Shown: positions 14,996 through 24,378, counted from the first letter of the stretch. The stretch: 33,404 nt of DNA from SB21 sp964415295 (GCA_964415295.1 CAYPYN010000014.1:1-33404), one strand, 5' to 3'. Program-made: numbers and translations. The notes: generated from the letters alone by a model not told the origin.

Positions 14996-16143
14996 AAGTT
15001 CTGTTCCTGACACGGGCGCTGAACGTGGGCGGAGCGGAACGCCAACTGGTCGTGCTGGCTAGGGGGCTTCGAAAGCGAGGGCATGAGGTGGCAGTGGCAG
15101 TGTTTTATCCTGGCGGCCTGTTGGAAGCGGAGCTGAAGGATGTCGGTATCCCCATCCTCTCGTTGGCGAAACGCGGACGTTGGGATCTCGTGGGGTTCGT
15201 TCTCAGGCTGATTCAGATGACGCGGCGCTATCGACCTGACGTGTTGCATAGTTATATCAGTAACCTGGTCACGGTGGTGGTGCAGCCATTCTTGACGTCG
15301 ACCAAGATCGTGTGGGGCGTACGGAGTTCCTACATGGATTTCAGCCGATATGACTGGCTCTTTCGCGTGAGTTATGGGTTAGCTTGCCGACTGTCGCACT
15401 CCGCAGATTTGATTATTGCCAACTCGCACGCTGGGCGGCGAGGCCATGTGGCCGACGGATATCCGGCCGACAAAATGGTGGTGATCCCGAACGGTATCGA
15501 TATCGAACGATTCCGTCCCAGTCCGGAGGCGCGCGTGCGGATTCGAGGCGAGTGGGGCCTATCGGAGGACGCATTGCTGATTGGTATGGTGGGTCGGCTC
15601 GATCCGATGAAGGACGTGGAGACGTTTTTATCGGCTGCGGCCGCCGTTGCCTCGACGCGTCACGCCGTCCATTTTGTCTGCGTCGGCGACGGCCATCCTG
15701 AGTATAAAGCCGTCTTGCAAGAACAGGCGCGCACTCTGGGCCTTGCCGATCGCGTCCGCTGGACCGGCACGCGGACGGATGTGGCCGATGTCTATAGCGC
15801 ACTCGATCTCTTGGTGAACTGTTCCTATGGGGAAGGTTTCTCCAACGTCATCGGAGAGGCGATGGCCTGCGGTATTCCCTGCATCGCGACCGACGTCGGG
15901 GATTCCGGCGTCGTCCTTGGGTCGCTGGGGGAGGTGGTCGAGCCCAAGAACGTGGAGTCGCTCGTGCAAGGGATCGAACGGTTGCTCCGGCGCCGGCCCG
16001 CACCGGCCCAGATCAGGCAACGGATCATCGACCATTTCTCCCTGGACGCGCTGGTGCTGAACACTGAGCGCGAGTTGCTGGCTCTCTGCGGCTCCTCATC
16101 CGGAAATCGGATTCCGGCGGGCGAAAACCAGCCCGTCTGCTGA
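14992..16143 (+). CDS. GT4 glycosyltransferase
   Basis: The 383-residue enzyme begins MKVLFLTRALNVGGAERQL and has the GT4 features VIPNGIDIERFRP, GMVGRLDPMKDVETFL, VGDGHPEYKAVL and the EX7E motif NCSYGEGFSNVIGEAMACG, followed by TDVGDSG. It shares the overall pattern of the transferase at 20262-21458, suggesting paralogy. The ATG overlaps the previous stop (ATGA), so it is translationally coupled. Donor and acceptor cannot be deduced. Confidence 0.88.
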   Translation: MKVLFLTRALNVGGAERQLVVLARGLRKRGHEVAVAVFYPGGLLEAELKDVGIPILSLAKRGRWDLVGFVLRLIQMTRRYRPDVLHSYISNLVTVVVQPFLTSTKIVWGVRSSYMDFSRYDWLFRVSYGLACRLSHSADLIIANSHAGRRGHVADGYPADKMVVIPNGIDIERFRPSPEARVRIRGEWGLSEDALLIGMVGRLDPMKDVETFLSAAAAVASTRHAVHFVCVGDGHPEYKAVLQEQARTLGLADRVRWTGTRTDVADVYSALDLLVNCSYGEGFSNVIGEAMACGIPCIATDVGDSGVVLGSLGEVVEPKNVESLVQGIERLLRRRPAPAQIRQRIIDHFSLDALVLNTERELLALCGSSSGNRIPAGENQPVC

Positions 16144-16172
16144 AGTGTCGCTCCCGACGCGGTATCACACCG

Positions 16173-17405
16173 ATGAACTCGACCATTCGAATCGTCTATG
16201 CCGTCTGTGCGGTGGTGGTGTTCTATGGCAATGTCCACAACTATCTCCACGACCACCATGGGATAGGCGTACCGTGGCACTGGGTCCTGGCTTTTATCGT
16301 CTTTTCGCTGCCCGTGCTGTTCAGGCAGGTGATGCAGACCGATCTGTTGCAGCAACCAATCGTGCTCTGGTGTCTCGGGTATGCGTGGTTGACGATGGTG
16401 TGGTTCCTGTGGGGCCCGCAGTCGGACATGGCCTGGCAGGAGGTACGATGGCGGGTGCTTGCCATCGTCGAAATGCTGAGCTTCCTGGCCGTGTTCATGG
16501 ATCCGCAGGCCGATCGATTCGCTCGAATCACCTTGGTGGTCGGGGTGCATGTCGGGATTGCAATTAATGTCTATGAACTGTTCGTGCCGATGTCGTTTAG
16601 CAATGTCTTCGGGCGCTCGGCCGGCCTTTACCTGAGCCCTAATTTATCCGGGGAGGCTCTGGTCTTAGGCATGATTCTGGGCATCACAGTGTTGCCGGTC
16701 TGGTATCGAGGCATTTTCGTATTGCTCACTGCCGTCGGAGTGTTTGTGACCTTTTCCCGAGGGGGACTGGTCGGGTGGGGCATCGGCCTGCTCGGATTGC
16801 TGGTGGGGAGATTCATGGGCGTGGCGCATTTGATGCGGACCGGCCTGGTGGTCATGGCAGTCGTCACCCTCGTCCTCCTACCGAAGGCCGATGACATCAT
16901 GGCGACGCTCGAGCGAACCGGATCACTGAATGCCAACGTGCTGGAGCGGTTGGCATGGCTGATGGACCCGTCGGGCGTGTCGGATGCTTCGAGTTGGTCA
17001 CGGAAATATGTCGCGCAACAGGCGTGGGAACGAGTGGCGGAACAACCGTTCTTGGGCGGAGGAACCGGGGCGGTCCATGAGCGCTTGGATATTCCTCCGC
17101 ACAACCAGTTTTTGGCCTACATGATGGATCATGGCTTGTTGGGAGCCATGCTGCTGCCGCTGTTGTTGCTGGCCTTGCTCTGGAGGGCTCAAGAGGAGAG
17201 TCTGCGTGTGGGGCTGATTTTCTGTTGCGCCGTGTTATGGTTCAGCTTTTTTACCCATACGATGCTGAACAATTCTCATAGCCTGCTGCTGTTTTCTTTG
17301 ATGGCCGCCCTCGCTTCGGCCGGCCTGCGGCCGGTGGACCGTGTAGTTCTCAGCAGGACGGTCGCCGAACATCCGTCGCCGACCTTGGTGCGAACTCATT
17401 CGTAG
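16173..17405 (+). CDS. O-antigen ligase/Wzy-type polymerase
   Basis: The 410-residue protein has about ten to twelve hydrophobic segments and the O-antigen ligase (Wzy_C, PF04932) core: a TFSRGGLVGWGIGLL segment near residues 190-204, and a periplasmic loop with FLGGGTGAVHERL and PPHNQFLAYMMDHGLLGA. Such proteins polymerise lipid-linked repeat units in the periplasm (Wzy) or ligate them to an acceptor. With a flippase and co-polymerase in the same operon, the polymerase role is more likely. It follows the GT4 gene by 29 bases and is followed by the SGNH gene after 27 bases. Confidence 0.85.
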   Translation: MNSTIRIVYAVCAVVVFYGNVHNYLHDHHGIGVPWHWVLAFIVFSLPVLFRQVMQTDLLQQPIVLWCLGYAWLTMVWFLWGPQSDMAWQEVRWRVLAIVEMLSFLAVFMDPQADRFARITLVVGVHVGIAINVYELFVPMSFSNVFGRSAGLYLSPNLSGEALVLGMILGITVLPVWYRGIFVLLTAVGVFVTFSRGGLVGWGIGLLGLLVGRFMGVAHLMRTGLVVMAVVTLVLLPKADDIMATLERTGSLNANVLERLAWLMDPSGVSDASSWSRKYVAQQAWERVAEQPFLGGGTGAVHERLDIPPHNQFLAYMMDHGLLGAMLLPLLLLALLWRAQEESLRVGLIFCCAVLWFSFFTHTMLNNSHSLLLFSLMAALASAGLRPVDRVVLSRTVAEHPSPTLVRTHS

Positions 17406-17432
17406 CCCCGCATTCATGGGGAATCTCACGCG

Positions 17433-18719
17433 ATGACCCGCATGCGCAATCTTTTGCTGGTCGGAATCGGTCTTTTGATCGGGGTCGTCGTGTGTGAACT
17501 CGGCCTGCGCCTAGCCGGAGTGTCTTACCCCATTTTTTCCAAAATCGACGGTGATCTGGGCGTGGCGTTACGACCGGATGCCGAAGGTTGGTGGAAAACA
17601 GAGGGAGAAGCGTACGTGCGCATCAACGGCGATGGTCTTCGAGATCGCGATCATTCTCGAGCGAAGCCTACGGAAGTGCTGCGGATCGCGGTGTTGGGAG
17701 ACTCGTTTGCCGAAGCTGTTCAAGTACCGAGCGAGGACGCCTTTTGGTCTGTCTTGGAACGGGAACTCCGCGGCTGCCTTGCCCTCGAGGGGCGCGAGCC
17801 GGAAGTCATCAATTTCGGCGTCTCGGGCTATGGCACTGCACAAGAACTCATCATGCTGCGGCGGCGCGTGTGGGCCTATTCGCCGGATGTGGTGCTCTTG
17901 GCCGTGACCCCCACGAATGATATTCGGAATAACTTTAAGGCGTTGGAGAAGGATGAGCGGCGCCCGTACTTTGTTCGCGACGGTGGGCAGCTGCTGGAAG
18001 ACACCTCCTTTCGCGATCGGATGGCGTTTCGCCTCCGCTACTCATCGGTGGGACAAGCGTTGACGTCCATTCGTGATGCGTCCCGGTTCTTTCAACTGGT
18101 GAACGAGGCCCTCCGTCGTGTCAGCCGGCCCGTCCGTCCGGGCCCCTCAGTTCCGTCCCAGGAGGGACGCAATGGCGTCGGTCAGGCCGACGCGGCGCAG
18201 CCGGGAGACCTCTCGGCTTGGTTGCGGGGTGAGGTGGGGTTGGACATGGCCACCTATACCGACCCGCCGAATCAGGCATGGCAAGAGGCATGGCTGGTGA
18301 CGGAAGCTCTCGTGCGTCAGATGCATGCGGAAGTCGAAGCGCGCGGCAAGTTATTCATGGTGCTGACGGTCAGCAGCGGTCCGCAGGTGGGGCCGGATCA
18401 GGGGGCGCGGCGCGCGTTGGAGCAGCGTCTGGGCGTGTCGGATCTTTTTTATGCCGAGAAACGGTTGCAAGACCTTGGCAAGTATCGCTTCCCCGTCGTG
18501 CCTCTTGCACCGCTGTTCCAAGCCTATGCCGAGGAGCGCAAGGTCTTTCTTCACGGCTTTGCGAATTCAGGTCTTGGGCAGGGCCACTGGAATGTGGCCG
18601 GTCATCGGTTGGCTGGCCAAGTGGTTGCAGAGCGGCTCTGTCATGCCCTGCAAGGGCCGCGACCGAATCAGACTGCGGGGACTACGGTGGCGTCGGGCGC
18701 CGTCCATCAGGCGCCCTAG
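17433..18719 (+). CDS. Membrane-anchored SGNH/GDSL hydrolase-like protein
   Basis: Residues 4-26 form an N-terminal membrane anchor or signal. The SGNH blocks are visible: VLGDSFAEAVQV with Ser91 (block I), NFGVSGYGTAQE around 127-138 (block II), TPTNDIRNN with Asn162 (block III) and a C-terminal GHWNVAGHRLAGQ containing His. The Asp normally three residues before the catalytic His appears replaced (GQGHWN), so the triad may be incomplete. Relatives in polysaccharide loci remove or transfer acyl groups (AlgX/AlgJ-like) in the periplasm. It is the last plus-strand gene before the oppositely oriented beta-propeller gene, from which only 31 bases separate it. Confidence 0.82.
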   Translation: MTRMRNLLLVGIGLLIGVVVCELGLRLAGVSYPIFSKIDGDLGVALRPDAEGWWKTEGEAYVRINGDGLRDRDHSRAKPTEVLRIAVLGDSFAEAVQVPSEDAFWSVLERELRGCLALEGREPEVINFGVSGYGTAQELIMLRRRVWAYSPDVVLLAVTPTNDIRNNFKALEKDERRPYFVRDGGQLLEDTSFRDRMAFRLRYSSVGQALTSIRDASRFFQLVNEALRRVSRPVRPGPSVPSQEGRNGVGQADAAQPGDLSAWLRGEVGLDMATYTDPPNQAWQEAWLVTEALVRQMHAEVEARGKLFMVLTVSSGPQVGPDQGARRALEQRLGVSDLFYAEKRLQDLGKYRFPVVPLAPLFQAYAEERKVFLHGFANSGLGQGHWNVAGHRLAGQVVAERLCHALQGPRPNQTAGTTVASGAVHQAP

Positions 18720-18750
18720 CCTCGACCTCAGGCTGCTCTCCTCCCCCGGC

Positions 18751-20055
18751 TCACCGGACGACGAGGTTGCGGGGAGTGTTGGGAGGGGTGGTGTCGGCCG
18801 TGATGCCGCTTTCGATCTGCACCACATACACGTCCGTTCGCCCGCCGGAGTTACCCCAATTGCTGGTGAAGGCGATGAGGTTTCCGTCGCGGCTGATCGC
18901 CGCCTTGGGTTGTGCGCTGTAATTGTTGTTCAGCACGACGCTGCGATGATGTGCAATGCGCTGCACCCGATTGGTTCCGTCAGTGGCCACTTTCACGATC
19001 TCGTTGTCGAAGGTCCGGAGAACCGGACCTCCGTTGGTCGAATAGCGGCTGGCCATGGCCCATTCCTCGTTGTCGGCCAGCATCGAAAAGTGATCCTGCT
19101 GCCCAGAATAGGACCAGTAGCCCGGAACCAGTTGTTGGATGGTGAAGGGCGTAGCCAATTGCCGATAACTCAGGGCGCTTCCGGAAGTGGCGGCAAAAAC
19201 GGTCCCCACTCCGCAGTCATGGTGGTTGAAGCCGCTTGAACCGCTGAGGTAAGCCACAAAACGAGGCGGGCTGGTGGTGAGATCATAAATCTCGTCCGTG
19301 CCGTTGTTGTAGACCACAAGCAGATACCGGCCTGACTTGTCGACCTGCACTTCATCCAGATTGCCGACCAGCTTTCGAAGCAAGACCGTGTCGGTGCTTC
19401 GTTTGTAGACGACATACCCCACGATATCACCACCAGCGTCGACGATCGAGGCGGCAAAGACGTCGTCATCGAGGCTCTTGAGCATTTGCGTGAGGTACCC
19501 TCCCGCTCCTTGGCTGCTCAGATCCTTCACCAGCGTGGCCTGTTGAGTCTCGATATTGATTTCCCAGATTTTGTGGCCGCCGACACCGTACGTGAGACTC
19601 GGAGAAATGCCCGACCACGACAAACCATATTCCTGCAATCCGGACGGTGGAGAACTGAGGATGAAACCTGGTCCGGCTGTGAAGTTGACGGCATCGAAAC
19701 GAAAAAATTTGGCGCGGGAATATCCCAGCGCTTCTCGCACGACCAGATACGTGTTGTCCCGATTGAAGGCCGGATAATACGAATACAAGGTTCCGGCCCC
19801 GGTGTTTCCATCCGCAGCGTCGGTCAGGCGAAGAATCCTGGTGCCAAACACAGGATCCGTAATCTTAGCGCCCGCCTGCGTCAGTGGTTGAAGAGGTGGC
19901 TCAGGATAGACGCCGAAGTCGGTCTTGAGTTCGGCGGCGGCGGGGGTCAGGGAGCAAGCCAGCAAAAATCCGGTGATGATGAGAACGGCTTTGCTCAACG
20001 GGAAATTCTTTCTATGCGACTGCGTTTGGATTGTGACGTCGGTAGTGGATGTCAT
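18751..20055 (-). CDS. Exported beta-propeller protein (WD40/TolB-like, lyase-fold possible)
   Basis: The 434-residue protein has a signal peptide (hydrophobic LIITGFLLACSLTPAAAE, about residues 24-41) and then repeated blade-like segments such as LSWSGISPSLTYGVGGHKIWEINI, a KSGRYLLVVYNN strand and ISRDGNLIAFTSNWG, compatible with a TolB/oligogalacturonate-lyase-type propeller. It is the only gene of the polysaccharide cluster on the minus strand. Its C-terminus, TADTTPPNTPRNLVV-R, looks exactly like the hinge that normally precedes a fibronectin type III domain, yet the protein ends there. ATG 20055 has GGGAGGA; the frame is open upstream to 20277, but this has no better start. Binding or cleavage of the polymer is inference. 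Confidence 0.75.
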   Translation of the reverse strand: MTSTTDVTIQTQSHRKNFPLSKAVLIITGFLLACSLTPAAAELKTDFGVYPEPPLQPLTQAGAKITDPVFGTRILRLTDAADGNTGAGTLYSYYPAFNRDNTYLVVREALGYSRAKFFRFDAVNFTAGPGFILSSPPSGLQEYGLSWSGISPSLTYGVGGHKIWEINIETQQATLVKDLSSQGAGGYLTQMLKSLDDDVFAASIVDAGGDIVGYVVYKRSTDTVLLRKLVGNLDEVQVDKSGRYLLVVYNNGTDEIYDLTTSPPRFVAYLSGSSGFNHHDCGVGTVFAATSGSALSYRQLATPFTIQQLVPGYWSYSGQQDHFSMLADNEEWAMASRYSTNGGPVLRTFDNEIVKVATDGTNRVQRIAHHRSVVLNNNYSAQPKAAISRDGNLIAFTSNWGNSGGRTDVYVVQIESGITADTTPPNTPRNLVVR

Positions 20056-20261
20056 GGGTGCTTCCTCCCGTGTGCGTGCCGATATTAGAGCAATCAGCAT
20101 GCCAAATGGACCCGAGAGGAATGCTCCCAGGTTAGCACCTATGTAGTTGTTTTTCTGGTGCGTCTTCATGACCGCATGGTAGTCCAGAATCGTCCAAGCT
20201 TGGACGGAGTGTAGAGTACTCCATACAGATCGGCCACTGCCGTCATCTCGAAGGCTTGTAT
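20056..20261. promoter_or_regulatory. Divergent promoter region with palindrome
   Basis: This 206-base region separates the beta-propeller gene from the GT4 gene. It contains the perfect 16-bp palindrome CGTCCAAGCTTGGACG at 20191-20206 and a GAGTACTC palindrome at 20214-20221. TTGGAC at 20200-20205 could serve as a weak -35 toward the GT4 gene, with no good -10. A second internal transcription start for the right half of the cluster is likely here. Confidence 0.45.
20191..20206. promoter_or_regulatory. Perfect 16-bp palindrome, operator candidate
   Basis: CGTCCAAGCTTGGACG reads the same on both strands. It lies 55 bases upstream of the GT4 start and about 135 bases upstream of the beta-propeller start, so one regulator could control both directions. 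Confidence 0.5.
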
Positions 20262-21458
20262 ATGCCGTCCCAGTCAAAGGCCTCTGCCCCCGTGTCTCTT
20301 CTCTGTCTGATTACCGCCCTCACGGGGGGCGGGGCGGAGATGATGCTCTACCGCCTGATGTCGCGTCTGGATCGTACCCGGTTTCGACCGCAGGTGGTGT
20401 CCATGATGGAACTGGGGCCTGTGGGAGAGAAGATTCGGGCATTGGGAGTGCCGGTGCGATCGCTCGGCATGCGTCAGGGGAAACCCAACCCATTTGCATT
20501 GGTCAGGTTGGTGCAATGGCTGAAACAAGATAAGCCGGATGTCATGCAAACTTGGATGTACCATGCGGACCTCTTAGGGAGTCTGGCGGCCAAACTCATT
20601 GGCGATATTCCCATCTCGTGGAACATCCGCCACAGCGACCTCAGCGGGCAGGAGTCCAAGCGGCTCACCCACCTCACGGCCGGCTTCTGTGCGAAGCTTT
20701 CACGGTGGGCTCCTCAGCGCATTGTCTGTTGTTCCGAATCGGCTCGGACGGTGCATGCGGCGTTGGGTTATGCCGTTGAGAAAATGGTGGTCATTCCGAA
20801 CGGGTACGATTTGGAGACCTTTCGGCCCGACTCTGCAGCTCGTCACGCCATTCGAGAGGAATTGAAGATCCCCGAATCGGCGCCCGTGATCGGACTGGTG
20901 GGACGGTTTGACCCTCAAAAAGATCATCGCACATTTCTCAAAGCCGCGTCGCTCCTCCATCGCGACAAGCGAGGGGCGCAGTTCATTTTATGCGGAGAAG
21001 ACATCGTGCCTCAAAACGGGACGCTCATGGGGTGGGTCGGTGAAGCGAACCTTGGCGATCGTTGCCACGTCCTGGGGCGACGCGAGGATGTTCCCAGGTT
21101 GATGGCGGCCTTCGATATTGCGGCACTGTCGTCTTCTTTTGGAGAGGCCTTTCCCAACGTGGTCAGCGAGGCGATGAGCTGCGGGGTGCCATGTGTCGTG
21201 ACGGACGTGGGAGATGCCGCGTTGATCGTCGGAGAAACGGGGTTGGTTGTTCCGCCCAGGGATCCCGCCGCGTTGGCCTCCGCTTGGCGGCGCCTCCTGG
21301 ACATGGATGATCACACACGCAGACAGCTAGGCTTGGCGGCCAGACAACGGGTCACGGAACGGTATAACTTGCCGGACATCGTGTCTCGCTACGAACGCCT
21401 CTTTGAAGACTTGGCCGGTCGCGTGACGCTGTCGGATGGGCTGGTTCGCCAGGGATAA
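20262..21458 (+). CDS. GT4 glycosyltransferase
   Basis: The 398-residue GT-B protein has the N-terminal ITALTGGGAEMMLYRLM loop, TWMYHADLLGSLAAKL, VIPNGYDLETFRPD, GLVGRFDPQKDHRTFL and the EX7E motif SSSFGEAFPNVVSEAMSCG followed by TDVGDAA. It is closest in layout to the transferase at 14992-16143. A TTG at 20256 would add two residues; I use ATG 20262, with AAGG at suitable spacing. It begins the second half of the cluster, downstream of the palindrome, and abuts asnB after two bases. Confidence 0.88.
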   Translation: MPSQSKASAPVSLLCLITALTGGGAEMMLYRLMSRLDRTRFRPQVVSMMELGPVGEKIRALGVPVRSLGMRQGKPNPFALVRLVQWLKQDKPDVMQTWMYHADLLGSLAAKLIGDIPISWNIRHSDLSGQESKRLTHLTAGFCAKLSRWAPQRIVCCSESARTVHAALGYAVEKMVVIPNGYDLETFRPDSAARHAIREELKIPESAPVIGLVGRFDPQKDHRTFLKAASLLHRDKRGAQFILCGEDIVPQNGTLMGWVGEANLGDRCHVLGRREDVPRLMAAFDIAALSSSFGEAFPNVVSEAMSCGVPCVVTDVGDAALIVGETGLVVPPRDPAALASAWRRLLDMDDHTRRQLGLAARQRVTERYNLPDIVSRYERLFEDLAGRVTLSDGLVRQG

Positions 21459-21460
21459 TT

Positions 21461-23440
21461 ATGTGTGGAATCAGCGGGTACATCAATGCGGCCAGGAACC
21501 AGGATGAGCGTGAACTTACGCTGACCGTTCTACGGATGGCGTCGACCCTCCATCACCGTGGGCCGGATGATGTGGGAACGTGGGTCGATCCGGTCGCCGG
21601 GGTGGCATTCGGACATCGACGGTTATCGATCCTCGATCTCTCCTCGCTGGGGCATCAACCCATGGAGTCCGCCTGTGGCCGCTATGTGACAACCTTTAAC
21701 GGGGAGATCTACAACTTTAGAGCGTTACGCCAGGAGCTAGAAGGGTGGGGACATCGCTTCCGAGGGCACTCGGATACCGAGGTGATGCTGGCGGCGTTGT
21801 CGCAGTGGGGCGTGGAGTCAGCCGTTCGGCGCCTTAACGGCATGTTTGCCATTGCCCTGTGGGACCGGGAGACCAGGCTCCTCCATCTCGTACGTGATCG
21901 GATGGGCGAAAAGCCGCTGTATTATGGGTGGATGGGGAAGCATTTCGTGTTTGCGTCGGAGCTCAAAGCGATCCGCACCCATCCGCAATTCGACCGAGCC
22001 ATCGACCGTGGCGCCGTGGCCCTCTTCCTCCGGCACAACTATATTCCAGCTCCTTATTCCATCTATACGGGCATCGCCAAGCTGCCCGCTGGGAGCATCG
22101 CGACGATCGCACCGGATCCGGCTGTCGCGCCCCATGTCCGACCCTATTGGACGGTCCGTGGGGCGGCAGCGCAGGGCCAATCGCATCCCTTCCGAGGCAC
22201 GGAAGAAGAGGCGATCGAGACGTTGGACGATCTGCTCAGGGATGCGGTTAAGATACGGATGGAGTCGGATGTGCCTCTGGGAGCCTTTCTGTCCGGGGGG
22301 ATCGATTCTTCGACCGTGGTGGCCTTGATGCAAGCGCAAAGCAGCCGCCCGGTTCAAACGTTTTCGATCGGGTTTCATGAAGCGGAGTACAACGAGGCCC
22401 ACCATGCGAAGGCGGTGGCGGAGCATCTGCGCACGGCCCATACGGAGTTGTATGTCTCACCGGCGGAGGCGATGAACGTCATCCCGAAGCTCCCGGCCTT
22501 GTACGATGAACCCTTCGCCGATGCCTCGCAAATTCCGACCTACCTTGTCTGTGAGCTGACCAGACGTCATGTCACCGTGGCGCTCTCGGGAGATGCCGGG
22601 GACGAACTGTTCGCCGGCTACAACCAATATCGGTGGGCGTTGCGTTTCTGGAGCCATGTGTCGGAGGTGCCGTCGGTGCTCCGGACCCTCCTCGCCAACG
22701 GTGTTACCGGCCTTGATCCGGAATCGTGGGAGAGGGGGCTGCGGTTGGTCGGCCCGCTGTTGCCCGCTCGGTTTCGACGGCGAGGCAACGGACATACACT
22801 GCACACGCTTGCCGAGATGGCGCGAGCCGACTCACCCGAAACGATGTATCGAACGATCGTCTCGCATTGGCACGATCCAGCCTCGCTGGTGATCGGGGCG
22901 GCGGAACCGCGCACGGCATTGACGGATCGGGATCAGTGGGGAGATATCCCCGACGTCATTCAGAAGCTGATGTATGTCGACATGATGATGTATCTCCCGG
23001 ACGACATTCTCGTCAAAGTCGACCGAGCCAGCATGGCCGTGAGCTTGGAGGCTCGAGTGCCATTTTTGGATCACCGCCTCGTGGAGTTTGCCTGGCAACT
23101 GCCGGTGCAGATGAAGCTCCGTCAGGGGCAGGGAAAGTGGATTTTGCGGCGAGTGCTGGATCGGTACGTGCCGGCTGCGCTGTTGGACCGTCCGAAGATG
23201 GGGTTCGGTGTGCCGATCGACAGCTGGCTGCGTGGTCCCATGAAGGAATGGGCCGAGACGCTGCTGGAGGAAAAGCGGCTTCGAGACCAGGGATTTCTTG
23301 AGCCCGGCCCCATCAAGCGAAAATGGGAGGAACACTGTTCCGGCTCCTACAACTGGAAAGGACAGCTTTGGGTCGTGCTGATGTTTCAGGCCTGGTTGGA
23401 CCATGTGCAAAACGATGCGCCGATGGTCGCAGAACGATGA
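21461..23440 (+). CDS. asnB: Asparagine synthase (glutamine-hydrolysing)
   Basis: The 659-residue enzyme starts MCGISGYIN, so Cys2 is the glutaminase nucleophile after Met removal, followed by HHRGPDD and FNGEIYNF of the class II glutamine amidotransferase domain. The synthetase half has the PP-loop LSGGIDSSTVVAL (about 280), ALSGDAGDELFAGY and VPFLDHRLVEFA. Length and motifs are intact. AsnB paralogues are frequent in exopolysaccharide loci, where they probably amidate a uronic acid or another carboxyl group of the polymer, not free aspartate; the exact acceptor is unknown here. The gene is two bases after the GT4 stop. Confidence 0.92.
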   Translation: MCGISGYINAARNQDERELTLTVLRMASTLHHRGPDDVGTWVDPVAGVAFGHRRLSILDLSSLGHQPMESACGRYVTTFNGEIYNFRALRQELEGWGHRFRGHSDTEVMLAALSQWGVESAVRRLNGMFAIALWDRETRLLHLVRDRMGEKPLYYGWMGKHFVFASELKAIRTHPQFDRAIDRGAVALFLRHNYIPAPYSIYTGIAKLPAGSIATIAPDPAVAPHVRPYWTVRGAAAQGQSHPFRGTEEEAIETLDDLLRDAVKIRMESDVPLGAFLSGGIDSSTVVALMQAQSSRPVQTFSIGFHEAEYNEAHHAKAVAEHLRTAHTELYVSPAEAMNVIPKLPALYDEPFADASQIPTYLVCELTRRHVTVALSGDAGDELFAGYNQYRWALRFWSHVSEVPSVLRTLLANGVTGLDPESWERGLRLVGPLLPARFRRRGNGHTLHTLAEMARADSPETMYRTIVSHWHDPASLVIGAAEPRTALTDRDQWGDIPDVIQKLMYVDMMMYLPDDILVKVDRASMAVSLEARVPFLDHRLVEFAWQLPVQMKLRQGQGKWILRRVLDRYVPAALLDRPKMGFGVPIDSWLRGPMKEWAETLLEEKRLRDQGFLEPGPIKRKWEEHCSGSYNWKGQLWVVLMFQAWLDHVQNDAPMVAER

Positions 23441-23466
23441 GTGCCCCCTGTAAGGAATGACTCGAC

Positions 23467-24378
23467 ATGCTTCCCACCGCACAAGATTTATTTCTCACGC
23501 CCGCGACCACTCCGACAGACAGCCAGGCGACCCGAGATCGCCTGGAAGAGCAGTTCTTCTATTCCATCGAATTGAGCAACGGGACTCACAAGAGAACCTG
23601 GGCCGGTCGGTTGGACGATGTGGACCAAAGGGTGGTGGCGGCGTTCCGGAAACTCGGCATCGCTCCGACGACGTTTATGGATGTCGCGGTCTCATCGGGT
23701 GTGTCGACGGTCTCCTGGTTCGACGCCTTGCGGCAGGCGGGACTTCGTCCGCGCATGGCCGCGACCGACCTGACGATGACCGCCTATCTGATTCGATTGC
23801 GTTCCTGGTTGCATGTCCTTGTCGACAAGCAGGGGTTTCCGCTGCAATACGACGTGTGTGGCTATGTCTGGCGTCCCCGCTGCCGACTCAGATACTACCC
23901 CTTGGGAAACGGCCTGCTCACGCTGCTTTGGGATCGCTTGTACCGCGAGGTGGCCGGGCGGCATGACCTCCTGGGCCGGTTGAAATCCCTCGGGAGTCAG
24001 CCGCCGGCAGCCGACGACCCGTTGATCAAGGCAGAGATCAAATTGGTTACCCATCGGCTCCGAAACAATCGCGACATCGAACTGCTGGACGACGATATCC
24101 TAGCGCCGAATCCCTTGTCGCTAAGGCGCCGGTTTGACGTCATCCGAGCCGCCAACATTCTCAATCGCAGTTATTTTCCGGCGGAACAGTTGCGAGTAGC
24201 GATCAGCAATCTCCGTGAGCGCCTGACCGGAGCCGGCGCCTGTCTATTGATTGTTCGAACCGATGAAAGCTCGACCAATAATGGGAGCCTCTTCTCGTTG
24301 AGTCCCGATGAAACCTTTTCGGTGGTGGAGCGAATGGGGAAGGGATCGGAAGTCGAAGACATCGTATTGAGTCTGTGA
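23467..24378 (+). CDS. CheR-like SAM-dependent methyltransferase-like protein
   Basis: The 303-residue protein has a Rossmann-like motif TFMDVAVSSGVSTVSWFDAL (about 68-87) in place of the usual GxGxG, with ATDLTMTAYLI after strand 2, and the later FDVIRAANILNRSYFPAEQL plus an end of CLLIVRTDES, the order found in CheR-type methyltransferases. The glycine-poor motif I (one glycine) makes cofactor binding uncertain. It could O-methylate a sugar or act as an inactive relative. Ribosome binding site TAAGGA precedes ATG 23467. The next frame begins around its stop. Confidence 0.65.
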   Translation: MLPTAQDLFLTPATTPTDSQATRDRLEEQFFYSIELSNGTHKRTWAGRLDDVDQRVVAAFRKLGIAPTTFMDVAVSSGVSTVSWFDALRQAGLRPRMAATDLTMTAYLIRLRSWLHVLVDKQGFPLQYDVCGYVWRPRCRLRYYPLGNGLLTLLWDRLYREVAGRHDLLGRLKSLGSQPPAADDPLIKAEIKLVTHRLRNNRDIELLDDDILAPNPLSLRRRFDVIRAANILNRSYFPAEQLRVAISNLRERLTGAGACLLIVRTDESSTNNGSLFSLSPDETFSVVERMGKGSEVEDIVLSL

